61,047 bases of DNA from a bacterium. Lineage in GTDB: Bacteria > Actinomycetota > Acidimicrobiia > Acidimicrobiales > Bin134. Positions 12,813-20,004 of this stretch are shown here, piece by piece (the stretch's first letter is position 1; each line of letters starts with the position of its first letter). The stretch is from positions 1 through 61,047 of the forward strand of contig JAPOVT010000025.1 of the NCBI GenBank assembly GCA_026708015.1. Direction: 5' to 3'. Made by a program: the position numbers and the translations under genes. A model generated the notes under the pieces. The model saw only the letters and a program-made list of their open reading frames with translations. It was not told the origin of the DNA and searched no databases.

Positions 12813-12919
12813 GCCAAAATATTAAATCCACAGGGTTTTCCACTGCTGTGAGTAGAAATCCCCAAGAACCACCGATTTAACCACAGGGCAGAACTCGATT
12901 TTGGGCCTTAAATGGGCAC

Positions 12920-13675
12920 TCACCTCCACATGCCGCGTTCGATCAGCGCCTCGCGAAGGACAGTAGGCCGGTCGGTCATGATGCCGTCCACCCCGATATC
13001 GAGGAGCCGCTGCATTTCTTCGGCGTCGTCAACGGTCCAAACGTGCACCGCCAGTCCTTGTGCATGGGCTGCGGCGACGAACCGCTGGTGGACCAACGGA
13101 ACACCTTTGACCGTCGGGGGAACCTGGGCACACGCGCCGGCTTTGATCCTTACCGGCAGGCCGGCTGAGGCGGCCTGAAGCTGTCCGACTTCCTTCGGGC
13201 TGAGTCCGGTACACAACTGAGGTCCGCCAAGCTGGCGGGCGGTGGCCAGGCGGCGCCCAGAGAATGATCCGACGCAGACACGGTCGATGGCATCAAACCG
13301 CTGAAGAGCGCCGATGAGCGGAACAGTGGCCTGGTCATGTTTGGGATCGACCGCGATGCGGAGATCGGGCCAGGCTTCCAAGAGGTCCTCGAAGCGGGGG
13401 ATGGCGTGTCCACCGCCGACCCGCACCGTTTCAAGATCTCGCCAGGCGAGGTCGGCAATGGCCTCCGGGCGTCCACTGAGCCGCTTCAGTCCTTCATCGT
13501 GGAACGCCACCAGCACGCCGTCTCGAGTGGCATGCACATCGGTCTCCACGTATCGGAAGCCGAGGTCAATGGCGGCGGCAAACGCGGCCATGGTGTTTTC
13601 CGGCCCCTCCAAGGCTCCGCCCCGATGGGCGATGGGGATCGGGCCGTCGTGATCCAAGAACGGCCAACGAGACAC
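12920..13675 (-). CDS. Glycerophosphodiester phosphodiesterase (GDPD family), copy 1
   Basis: This TIM-barrel phosphodiesterase of the GDPD/UgpQ family should hydrolyse glycerophosphodiesters to an alcohol and glycerol-3-phosphate. The 251-aa product shows the metal and acid-base signature in order: AHRGGALEGPENTMAAF (His near residue 14), ETDVHATRDG with the Glu-X-Asp metal pair, and VAFHDEGLKR with the second His. The C-terminal WTVDDAEEMQRLLDIGVDG is the usual last barrel strand. The open frame runs 94 codons further upstream over the next gene. GTG at 13675 is chosen because a TAACCT box lies 7 bases before it. It has no secretion signal, so it is probably cytoplasmic. A second GDPD sits at 49366-50112. 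Confidence 0.9.
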   Translation of the reverse strand: MSRWPFLDHDGPIPIAHRGGALEGPENTMAAFAAAIDLGFRYVETDVHATRDGVLVAFHDEGLKRLSGRPEAIADLAWRDLETVRVGGGHAIPRFEDLLEAWPDLRIAVDPKHDQATVPLIGALQRFDAIDRVCVGSFSGRRLATARQLGGPQLCTGLSPKEVGQLQAASAGLPVRIKAGACAQVPPTVKGVPLVHQRFVAAAHAQGLAVHVWTVDDAEEMQRLLDIGVDGIMTDRPTVLREALIERGMWR

Positions 13676-13682
13676 CGCCGAA

Positions 13683-13704
13683 AGGTTAGCGGCCAAGGTA
13701 GATT
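13683..13704. promoter_or_regulatory. Divergent leaderless promoters between GDPD 1 and the SirB1-like gene
   Basis: Only 35 bases separate two divergent GTG starts. On the minus strand TAACCT (13688-13683) is 7 bases before GTG 13675. On the plus strand TAGATT (13699-13704) is 6 bases before GTG 13711. Both transcripts would begin at their start codons, and the two promoters must overlap upstream of the -10 boxes. Confidence 0.55.
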
Positions 13705-13710
13705 GCGTTC

Positions 13711-14496
13711 GTGGCTTGGGATCCCGCGGCGAAATTCGGCCAGCTGCTTCAAGACGAGGAGTTCGCGCTGCATGAGGGCGCCTTGTGCATAGCGGCCCAC
13801 GGTTGTCCCGACATGGACTTCGAAGCCGAAGTCGCCCAGTTGGGCGAGCTAGCCGAGCGATGTGACGGCTCGAGCCGAGATCAAATGCTGCACTCCCTTT
13901 TCGGCGAGTTGGGCTTTCACGGCAACCGGGTGGACTACTACGACCCCCGAAACTCATTTCTGAACGAGGTCATGCGCCGGCGCACCGGAATCCCGATCAG
14001 CCTGGCCGTGCTCGTCATCGCCATCGGCAGGCAAAGTGGCTACCAGTTCGAGGGTATCGGCCTACCCGGTCACTTCCTGATCAGGGACCGCGATGAACCC
14101 GACGCGTTCATCGACGTATTCGCTGGAGGCGCGGTACTCGACGCCCAGGGCTGCGAGGAGCTGTTCCACCAGATCGCCGGAGGGGATAAGGGCTTCAACC
14201 TCGCGTACTTGGCTCCGGTGGACCACTCGTCGATTATGGAGCGGATGCTGGGTAATCTCCGGGCCATCTACGCCCAGAACAAGGACTACGCCAACCTGGA
14301 GTGGGTGTTGGAACTGAGGACGATGTGCCCAACTGTGCCGGCTGGCGAGGCGAAGCAATTGGGGATGATCAACATGGAGCGGGGTCGATTCGACGAAGCA
14401 GCCCGCCGATTCGATGAGCTGGCCCAAGTTGCCGAAGACGATGACGAGGAGCAGCTTCGGCGGCTGGCCACGCTGGCCCGAGCCCGCATGAATTAA
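13711..14496 (+). CDS. SirB1-like transglutaminase-fold protein with TPR-like tail
   Basis: This 261-aa protein resembles the SirB1/transglutaminase-like family found widely in bacteria, whose biochemical role is not settled. The N-terminal half carries YYDPRNSFLNEVMRRRTGIP and ISLAVLVIAIGRQSGY, followed by GIGLPGHFLIR, where the family keeps a conserved His. I do not see the Cys of a classical transglutaminase triad at the expected ISL site, so enzymatic activity is doubtful. The last 70 residues (MERMLGNLRAIYAQNKDYANLE onward in part) look like two TPR-like helical pairs. It starts at GTG 13711, with TAGATT 6 bases upstream, so it is probably leaderless. It is divergent from GDPD copy 1. 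Confidence 0.75.
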   Translation: MAWDPAAKFGQLLQDEEFALHEGALCIAAHGCPDMDFEAEVAQLGELAERCDGSSRDQMLHSLFGELGFHGNRVDYYDPRNSFLNEVMRRRTGIPISLAVLVIAIGRQSGYQFEGIGLPGHFLIRDRDEPDAFIDVFAGGAVLDAQGCEELFHQIAGGDKGFNLAYLAPVDHSSIMERMLGNLRAIYAQNKDYANLEWVLELRTMCPTVPAGEAKQLGMINMERGRFDEAARRFDELAQVAEDDDEEQLRRLATLARARMN

Positions 14497-14544
14497 TCGG
14501 CAACTCGGGGCCAGGTAGACCGCTAGATCAGCCGAGTTGGGCGG

Positions 14545-14550
14545 TAGCGT
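14545..14550 (+). promoter_or_regulatory. Possible -10 box for a leaderless pyruvate kinase start
   Basis: TAGCGT is followed by 8 bases and GTG 14559, and no ribosome-binding site lies between them. The spacing is at the upper end of what is seen elsewhere in the window. Confidence 0.35.
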
Positions 14551-14558
14551 TAAAGACC

Positions 14559-15977
14559 GTGCCCCGCCGTACCAAGATCATCGCCACCATAGGCCCGGCA
14601 TCGGAATCACCCGAGGCACTGCGGACCTTGGTAGACGCGGGTATGGACGTGGCTCGCATTGGGCTGGCTCACGGAACGCTGGACGAGGCTCTCGGTCGGA
14701 TGCGTCTTGTGCGCCAGGTTGCCCAGGAGGCTGGCCGGCGCGTGGGGGTGTTGGTGGACTTGCCCGGCCCGAAAGTGCGCACGGCCAGCTTTGGCCAAAA
14801 CGGTGTGCAGTTGCGAGTGGACACCGAGGTGGAGATCAGGGTGGGCGATGCCAAGAGCACCGCCGAGGTGGTTGAGGTTGACTATGAGAACCTCCTCCAC
14901 GACATCGCGGCCGGCGACCAGGTTGCGCTGGGAGACGGTCAGGTGCTGTTGCAGATTATCGATGTTGGGACCGACAAGGCCACCGGGATCATTCTCCACG
15001 GCGATGTGATCCATGGTCGTCCTGGGTTCCGCATACCCTCTGACCGACTCAGCATGTCCACGCCGACGCCCGAAGACCTCCAAGGCTTGGAGGCGTTTGT
15101 AGCCGAGTCGGTGGACATGGTGGCCATCTCGTTTGTTCGGTCGGGCGACGACATTCGCCGGGTGAACGTGGAGCCCCACCCCATTGGACCGCTGGTGATC
15201 GCCAAGATCGAGACCCAGGCAGCTATCCGCAACTTGGAAGACATCATCGATGCCTCGGCGGGAATCATGGTGGCCCGCGGCGATCTGGGCACTGAATGCC
15301 TTTTGGAAGAGACCCCTCACCTCCAAAAGCGGATTATCCGAGACTGCATAGCTGGTGGCTTGCCGGTGATAACCGCCACCCAGATGCTGGACTCCATGGT
15401 CCAGGCATCAACGCCGACCCGGGCGGAGGTGTCGGATGTGGCCAATGCGGTGTTCGACGGCACCAGTGCGGTCATGCTGTCGGCTGAAACCGCCATTGGC
15501 GCCCACCCCGCGGCCACGGTGGCCACCATGGCCCGAATCGCCGAACGGGCTGATGACGAATTCGACTACGTCCGCTGGGGGGAGAACATCCGGCGATTGC
15601 GCATGACCGACGTCGACGCCCCCACTTCGGTGACCGACGCCATGACCGGGGCCGCGGCGACCACGGCCAACGAGCTGAATCTGGCCGCCATTGTTTGCAT
15701 ATCGGCATCGGGATTCACGGTGCGCTCCATGGCTCGCTTCCGGCCCCAAACTGCCATTTTGGGATTCAGCACATCGGAGCGCACCGTTCAGCAACTGACG
15801 TTGAGCTGGGGAGTCACTCCGATGCTGGCTCTTGAATCGGGCACTTACGAAGCCCGGGTCAGAGAGGCCTTGAGCCTGGCCAAGGAGTCGGGGAATGTTG
15901 TACCCGGCGATGTGGTTGCGGTGGTGGCTGGCATGGCCGAAGCCACCGATGTGCTGCGCTTGGTGCGCGTCCGCTGA
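14559..15977 (+). CDS. pyk: Pyruvate kinase with a K+-independent type active site
   Basis: Pyruvate kinase converts phosphoenolpyruvate and ADP to pyruvate and ATP. The 472-aa protein has the complete fold: TKIIATIGPASES at the N-terminus, AKIETQAAIRN, the Mg-binding GIMVARGDLGTE, TATQMLDSM, and DGTSAVMLSAETAIG, with a C-terminal alpha/beta domain. Residues that normally bind K+ are altered. RLNFSHG is replaced by RIGLAHG (33-39), losing the Asn and Ser ligands. DTKGPE is replaced by DLPGPK (67-72), placing Lys72 where K+-dependent enzymes have Glu. Lys at that position is known from K+-independent pyruvate kinases. It is followed after 19 bases by the DUF3151 gene. Confidence 0.93.
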   Translation: MPRRTKIIATIGPASESPEALRTLVDAGMDVARIGLAHGTLDEALGRMRLVRQVAQEAGRRVGVLVDLPGPKVRTASFGQNGVQLRVDTEVEIRVGDAKSTAEVVEVDYENLLHDIAAGDQVALGDGQVLLQIIDVGTDKATGIILHGDVIHGRPGFRIPSDRLSMSTPTPEDLQGLEAFVAESVDMVAISFVRSGDDIRRVNVEPHPIGPLVIAKIETQAAIRNLEDIIDASAGIMVARGDLGTECLLEETPHLQKRIIRDCIAGGLPVITATQMLDSMVQASTPTRAEVSDVANAVFDGTSAVMLSAETAIGAHPAATVATMARIAERADDEFDYVRWGENIRRLRMTDVDAPTSVTDAMTGAAATTANELNLAAIVCISASGFTVRSMARFRPQTAILGFSTSERTVQQLTLSWGVTPMLALESGTYEARVREALSLAKESGNVVPGDVVAVVAGMAEATDVLRLVRVR

Positions 15978-15996
15978 CCATAGAAGGATTGCGCCC

Positions 15997-16443
15997 ATGA
16001 CTGATGCGCCGGTGAATCTGACCCGATCGGGTCCTCCCGAGACGATCTTGGACCCGGAGCCGCCCCAAGCAGTGGCCGCATTGGCCCAGGCTATGGGCCA
16101 ACCTCAGGATCGAAGGCGGGCCGCGGTAGCTGAAGTGGTGTCTCAATTTCCCCGATTTCTCGATGGCTGGGCCCGACTGGGGCTGCTGGCCCGCGACCAT
16201 GCCGAGGCCTATGCCGCCTTCCGAGTGGGGTATCACCGAGGATTGGACCGGTTGCGCCAAAACGGGTGGCGGGGTTCGGGCTACGTACGTTGGACTCACG
16301 AGGTGAACCGGGGCTTTCTACGAGCCCTTGCCGGATTGCAGGCCACCGCAGCAGCCATCGGAGAGAGGGATGAAGAGGAGCGCTGCCTGCACTTTCTGCA
16401 CCAGCTCGATCCGTCCTGGCCCGCTACGGATTGGAGAGAGTGA
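15997..16443 (+). CDS. DUF3151 family protein
   Basis: This 148-aa cytoplasmic protein matches the actinobacterial DUF3151 family as I know it, in length and in the block AYAAFRVGYHRGLDRLRQNG, followed by WRGSGYVRWTHEVNRGF, LRALAGLQATAAAIGE and EERCLHFLHQLDP. The function of the family is unknown. The helical repeats and conserved Trp/Tyr residues suggest a TPR-like bundle. The ATG at 15997 has AGAAGGA 8 bases upstream, and the open frame before it belongs to the end of pyk in another register. It sits 19 bases after pyk and 1 base before the flavin reductase, so the three are probably co-transcribed. Confidence 0.85.
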   Translation: MTDAPVNLTRSGPPETILDPEPPQAVAALAQAMGQPQDRRRAAVAEVVSQFPRFLDGWARLGLLARDHAEAYAAFRVGYHRGLDRLRQNGWRGSGYVRWTHEVNRGFLRALAGLQATAAAIGERDEEERCLHFLHQLDPSWPATDWRE

Positions 16444-16444
16444 G

Positions 16445-17008
16445 ATGGCAGCTCCGGGCGGAACCGGACCTATTGGCCCGTTCCCGGATCGTGTAGGGGA
16501 CGACCCCGAGGCCCAAGACTCCTACGACCGGCTGCGCAGACGGGTCTTGTGGAGCCTGCCCTATGGGTTATACGTGGTTGGGTCGCGGGCGGGAGAACGG
16601 CGCAACGGCATGACGCTCAACTGGGCCACCCAGCTGGCTTTCGAGCCGAAGCTGGTGGGCATCGGAGTCGAGCAGCCTGCCTACACCCACGGACTCATCT
16701 CTGAGGGCGGGGTGTTCAGCCTGTGCACGGTCGCCCGGGAGGACCGGGCCATTGTGCGCAAGTTCACCAAGCCGGTCGAGGTTGATTTGGCGGCTATGAC
16801 CCTCAATGGCTTCGCCTTCCATGACGGTGTCACCGGCGCGCCCATTCTGGACTGCGCGCCCGCCTATCTCGACTGCGAAGTCCGCCACTCGGTGGTCACC
16901 GGGGCACACACCCTGTTCATCGGCGAAGTGGTTGACTGCGGCTTCCAGCATGACGAGGACACCCCTGTTCTGCGCATGGAGGACACCCGCATGAACTACG
17001 GGGGCTAA
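16445..17008 (+). CDS. Flavin reductase-like FMN-binding protein
   Basis: This 187-aa protein of the flavin reductase-like split-barrel family binds FMN and usually reduces free flavin or serves a partner monooxygenase. Recognisable blocks are LPYGLYVVGSRAGERRNGMT, LNWATQLAFEPKLVGIGVE and GVFSLCTVAREDRAIVRKF, followed by LDCEVRHSVVTGAHTLFIGE, the usual C-terminal barrel strands. The ATG at 16445 lies directly after the DUF3151 stop, with GAGAGAGTGAG before it as a ribosome-binding site. No partner oxygenase is encoded nearby, so its physiological role is open. F420-type or general NAD(P)H:flavin reductase activity are both possible. Confidence 0.85.
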   Translation: MAAPGGTGPIGPFPDRVGDDPEAQDSYDRLRRRVLWSLPYGLYVVGSRAGERRNGMTLNWATQLAFEPKLVGIGVEQPAYTHGLISEGGVFSLCTVAREDRAIVRKFTKPVEVDLAAMTLNGFAFHDGVTGAPILDCAPAYLDCEVRHSVVTGAHTLFIGEVVDCGFQHDEDTPVLRMEDTRMNYGG

Positions 17009-17034
17009 ACATCGAGGGAGGGTTCACGGGTGTA

Positions 17035-17577
17035 GTGCTGGCTGGGGGGATGAGTCAGCGCATGGGCACCGACAAGGCCTTCATCGAGGTGGAGGGCCAA
17101 TGGCTGATAATCAGGGCGCTGAAGGCACTGGTCGGCGCTTCGCAACATCTCATCGTCGGGGGGACTGATCCGAGGCTGGCGAAGGCCGCGGCTGCCACCG
17201 GTGCTCAGCATCTGGCTGACCGCTGGCCCGGAGAGGGCCCGTTGGGGGCAGTGGCCACCGCGTTGGGCTTGGCTCGCCATCCTGTGACCGTGATCTTGCC
17301 CTGCGATCTTCCGGCCATCAGCGCTGAGGATGTGGCGGTGCTAGTGAAAGCCGTCCGAGAGGCTCCTCCCAGCCCTGCTTCATCGGCGGCGGTATTCACT
17401 GACCGCCGCCGTCACTATCTGCCCCTGGCCATCGAAACCCGTTCGGGGACGCTGGCCGAGCGCTTGTTCGAGTCGGGCCAGCGCGCGGTGGCCTCGCTTC
17501 TGGATGAAGTGGCCGTTGTCGACGTTCCCGCGTCTCCTTCGGCAGTGGCAGATGTCGACAGTCCCGAAGACCTGTGA
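17035..17577 (+). CDS. mobA: Molybdenum cofactor guanylyltransferase-like protein
   Basis: MobA attaches GMP to molybdopterin. The 180-aa protein has the nucleotidyltransferase signature LAGGMSQRMGTDKAF at the extreme N-terminus, then WPGEGPLGAVATALG and the Mg-binding LPCDLPAISAEDV. The start is uncertain. The first strand is usually preceded by a few residues (TGVVLAGG), but no ATG, GTG or TTG lies upstream in frame, so GTG 17035 is used. GAGGGAGGG (17014-17022) is a plausible ribosome-binding site 12 bases before it. No other molybdopterin gene lies in the window. The related NTP-transferase families (MocA, sugar-nucleotide enzymes) cannot be fully excluded. Confidence 0.75.
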   Translation: MLAGGMSQRMGTDKAFIEVEGQWLIIRALKALVGASQHLIVGGTDPRLAKAAAATGAQHLADRWPGEGPLGAVATALGLARHPVTVILPCDLPAISAEDVAVLVKAVREAPPSPASSAAVFTDRRRHYLPLAIETRSGTLAERLFESGQRAVASLLDEVAVVDVPASPSAVADVDSPEDL

Positions 17578-17586
17578 TTGGCCCAC

Positions 17587-17592
17587 TAACCT
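17587..17592 (+). promoter_or_regulatory. -10 box for a leaderless rhodanese start
   Basis: TAACCT is followed by 7 bases and GTG 17600. It lies just after the mobA stop, so it could start a separate transcript for the rhodanese, RNase D and phosphoribosyltransferase genes. Confidence 0.5.
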
Positions 17593-17599
17593 CAACGGG

Positions 17600-17920
17600 G
17601 TGGAAATCCCCGAGATCGGCATCGCAGAGCTTGCCGAGCTGCTGTCAGCGGACGTTGTGCTTATCGACGTACGGGAGCCCGACGAGTACGCCGAAGCTCG
17701 TGTGCCCGGCGCGGTGCTCATTCCTCTGGACACCATCCCCGAGCGCATCTCAGAACTGCCCGGCGAACACTTGTACATGATCTGCGCCTTGGGCGGGCGC
17801 AGCCTCAAGGCTGCGGAGTATCTGACTGCCCGCGGCTGGGCATGCACCAATGTGGCCGGCGGCACCAATAGATGGGTGGAGGCCGGCTATCCCTACGACT
17901 CCGGGTCCCCTGTCGATTGA
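17600..17920 (+). CDS. Single-domain rhodanese-like sulfurtransferase
   Basis: This 106-aa rhodanese-like protein would carry sulfane sulfur as a cysteine persulfide. It has the family blocks VVLIDVREPDEYAEARVPGA and ICALGGRSLKAAEYL, with the catalytic Cys in the six-residue loop CALGGRS (about residue 66), followed by NVAGGTNRWVEAGYP. GTG 17600 is chosen because it starts the first helix-strand unit and has TAACCT 7 bases upstream. The stop codon overlaps the TTG start of the RNase D gene (TTGA), so the two are translationally coupled. The partner that receives the sulfur is unknown, although mobA lies just upstream. Confidence 0.88.
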   Translation: MEIPEIGIAELAELLSADVVLIDVREPDEYAEARVPGAVLIPLDTIPERISELPGEHLYMICALGGRSLKAAEYLTARGWACTNVAGGTNRWVEAGYPYDSGSPVD

Positions 17921-19116
17921 GTCGCAAGGCCAGCCTTCCCGAGCCGGTTACCACACGGCGCAAGCTGTCGGAGGTGGTGGCCGACGCCGCGACTGCCGAT
18001 GCCTACGCCATCGACACCGAGTTCCACCGAGAGCGCACCTACTATCCCCGATTGGCGCTCGTCCAGATCGCCTGGCACGACCAGCTTGCCGTTATCGACC
18101 CCTTGGCGGTGCCCGTCACCCCGCTGGCCCGTCTGTTGGAGGGCAACGGCATCGCAGTACTACACGCCGCCGAGCAGGACTTGGAAGTGCTCTACTACGA
18201 ATGCGGGACACGGCCTAGAAAAATCTTTGACACGCAGATCGGGGCCGGGTTCATCGGGTACAGCTCGCCGTCGCTGGCCACGCTGCACAAGCGGCTGCTG
18301 GGGGTGGAGTTGGCCAAAGAAGCTCGTCTGTCTGACTGGTTTCAACGGCCGCTGCCCGATCATATGCTGGCCTACGCCGCGGCCGATGTGGAGCGCCTGC
18401 TGGAGATCAGCGACATACTGCAAAAGGAGATGCACGCCCGGGGACGCCTCCAATGGGCCGAGGAAGAGTGCGCGCTTTTGTTGGAGCGGGCCGGCTCCGG
18501 CCGGTCTCCGGAAGCCGCTTGGCTCCGAATCAAGGAGGTGCGCCGCATGGAGGGTCGGCCGCGGGCACTGGCCCAAGCGGTGGCTGGATGGCGGGAGGAA
18601 TATGCCGCCCGACAGAACCGGCCCGTACGCCATGTGCTGTCCGATCTCGGAGTGGCTGTTGTGGCTCAACGCATGCCGAAAACCCTTGACCAATTGCGGG
18701 AGATCAGGGGAGTGGAGTCCCGCAATCTCCGCAAGGGTGCCGACAAGGAGCTGCTGGCGTTTCTCAAGGAGATCAGTGGAGCCGATTTGGCGGTGGAGCC
18801 GGCTGGCAAACCTCCGACGTTGGATCCTGCGCTGAAGCCAGCGGTCAGCCTCATCACATTGTGGGCTGCTCAGCATGCCATCGAAGCTGATCTCGATCCA
18901 GCACTGGTTGCGACCCGCGGCGACATAGAGGCACTGTTGAGGGGCGATCCCGACTGCCGCGCCCTGAAGGGATGGCGGGCAGACATAATTGCCGCGCCGG
19001 TCCAACAGCTATTGGAGGGAACCGCAGCGGTAGCCTTCGACGACCAGGGCAAGCTCACCCTTGAAGAGCGATCAGGGCGACCGATTTCCGCTGATCCACC
19101 GAAAGGAAGCACATGA
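17917..19116 (+). CDS. rnd: Ribonuclease D
   Basis: This is a 3'-5' exoribonuclease of the DEDD superfamily involved in tRNA and other RNA 3' maturation. The 399-aa protein has the four acidic motifs: AIDTEFHRER (DTE), HAAEQDLEVL, the Asp in IFDTQIGAGF, and YAAADVERLL of the DEDDy type. An HRDC helical domain follows (about residues 205-285), with a further helical region to the end. The start is taken at TTG 17917, overlapping the rhodanese TGA. No ATG lies nearby in frame, and the upstream open frame belongs to the rhodanese. The stop overlaps the next ATG (ATGA). Confidence 0.93.
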   Translation: MSRKASLPEPVTTRRKLSEVVADAATADAYAIDTEFHRERTYYPRLALVQIAWHDQLAVIDPLAVPVTPLARLLEGNGIAVLHAAEQDLEVLYYECGTRPRKIFDTQIGAGFIGYSSPSLATLHKRLLGVELAKEARLSDWFQRPLPDHMLAYAAADVERLLEISDILQKEMHARGRLQWAEEECALLLERAGSGRSPEAAWLRIKEVRRMEGRPRALAQAVAGWREEYAARQNRPVRHVLSDLGVAVVAQRMPKTLDQLREIRGVESRNLRKGADKELLAFLKEISGADLAVEPAGKPPTLDPALKPAVSLITLWAAQHAIEADLDPALVATRGDIEALLRGDPDCRALKGWRADIIAAPVQQLLEGTAAVAFDDQGKLTLEERSGRPISADPPKGST

Positions 19117-19625
19117 GCGAGGCGACTGAACGAGAATGGCTCGATTGGGATTCCTATGGCCGGGCTGTGCGGGAATTGGCGGCGATGGTGGCAGACGACG
19201 GTTATCGACCGGAGATGATTCTGGCCATTGCCCGGGGAGGCCTGTTCTGCGCGGGATCACTGGGCTATGCGCTGTCGATCAAGAACATCTATGTGATGAA
19301 TTGCGAGTACTACACCGGGGTGGATGAGCGTCTCCCCGTTCCAGTGATGCTGCCCCCCGCCGTCGACCTGGTGGATCATCGCAATTCCAAGATCCTTATC
19401 GCCGACGATGTCGCCGACACCGGCCACACCCTCAAAATGGTCTACGACTTCTGTGTGGAGCGGGTTGGCGATGTGCGCTCGGCGGTGCTCTATGAAAAGT
19501 CGCATTCCCTGGTGAAGTGCGACTATGTATGGAGGCGAACCGATCAGTGGATCAATTTCCCATGGTCAACCGATCGGCCTTTGGTGAGCGCCGAAGATGC
19601 CCGGCACAAAGTGCTTGATGCCTGA
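19113..19625 (+). CDS. Phosphoribosyltransferase of the purine-salvage type
   Basis: This 170-aa protein has the type I phosphoribosyltransferase fold. The PRPP-binding loop reads ILIADDVADTGHTL (about residues 94-107), with the acidic pair and TGHT phosphate loop intact, and the N-terminal PPi loop lies in MILAIARGGLFCAGSL. These features fit the hypoxanthine/xanthine-guanine group, although several actinobacterial relatives have no tested substrate. The ATG at 19113 overlaps the rnd stop by 4 bases and has GAAAGGAA upstream. It probably ends the rhodanese-rnd operon. Confidence 0.85.
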   Translation: MSEATEREWLDWDSYGRAVRELAAMVADDGYRPEMILAIARGGLFCAGSLGYALSIKNIYVMNCEYYTGVDERLPVPVMLPPAVDLVDHRNSKILIADDVADTGHTLKMVYDFCVERVGDVRSAVLYEKSHSLVKCDYVWRRTDQWINFPWSTDRPLVSAEDARHKVLDA

Positions 19626-19688
19626 AGACTCGTCCGTGCGGGGACCATCATGAAATCGGCGGTGTGCCATATGCCAGAACAGAGTGGT

Positions 19689-19694
19689 TAGACT
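19689..19694 (+). promoter_or_regulatory. -10 box upstream of the zinc-finger gene
   Basis: TAGACT is followed by 7 bases and ATG 19702, so a transcript would begin at or near that ATG. The zinc-finger gene starts 74 bases further on, giving it an untranslated leader with a GC-rich hairpin. Confidence 0.4.
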
Positions 19695-19701
19695 GGCCTC
19701 T

Positions 19702-19713
19702 ATGAGACATTAG
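19702..19713 (+). CDS. Possible three-codon leaderless mini-ORF (Met-Arg-His)
   Basis: ATG AGA CAT TAG begins exactly 7 bases after the TAGACT box, the same spacing that marks leaderless genes elsewhere in this window. The TAG stop overlaps the first arm of the hairpin at 19712-19730. It might be a leader peptide affecting the downstream gene, or chance. A mini-ORF this short cannot be judged by coding statistics. Confidence 0.2.
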   Translation: MRH

Positions 19714-19730
19714 GGGGCGGAGTTCCCCCT
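19712..19730 (+). promoter_or_regulatory. Hairpin in the leader of the zinc-finger gene
   Basis: AGGGGG (19712-19717) and CCCCCT (19725-19730) are perfect inverted repeats around a 7-base loop. The region after it (CTGCCAGCGCTGATGGCTGCTGG) can form a further stem. No T-tract follows, so it looks more like a leader structure than a terminator. Confidence 0.35.
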
Positions 19731-19775
19731 GCTGCCAGCGCTGATGGCTGCTGGCTTGATATTGCGGAGCCGCCC

Positions 19776-19994
19776 ATGAAAAAGGGACGCCACCGTCGTT
19801 ACGAAGAGGCTCGTGCGCTGAAGCACACAAGCGACGACTTCGACGTCATGTTCGAAGAGAACGAGGATCCATGCGTGGAGTGTGGAGCCATCCCCGGAGA
19901 GGAATGCCGACTCGTCAAAGTGGGGGCCAAGCCTTGGTGCGAGTACCGAGACACCCCAACTGATGACAGCGTCGATGAGCTATTTCCCAACTGA
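19776..19994 (+). CDS. Small protein with a four-cysteine zinc-binding motif
   Basis: The 72-aa product has a basic N-terminus (MKKGRHRRYEEA), an acidic middle and four cysteines arranged as CVECGAIPGEECRL plus a last one in PWCEYRD. The CxxC-GxxPGxxCR block resembles short zinc-finger domains common in actinobacteria, where the CR motif is conserved and the function is mostly unknown. The ATG at 19776 has GCGGAG 8 bases upstream. A leader of about 74 bases with a hairpin precedes it. The stop is 10 bases from the 3' end of the convergent ClC gene. Confidence 0.7.
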   Translation: MKKGRHRRYEEARALKHTSDDFDVMFEENEDPCVECGAIPGEECRLVKVGAKPWCEYRDTPTDDSVDELFPN

Positions 19995-20004
19995 GGCTGT
20001 CTGA

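Noticed and set aside
12820..12900. AT-rich patch with two CCACAGGG copies as a possible replication origin with DnaA boxes
   Set aside because: The repeats do not match the DnaA box well (no TTATCCACA), and no dnaA, dnaN or gyrB gene is nearby. An UP element for the ncRNA promoter explains the AT richness better.
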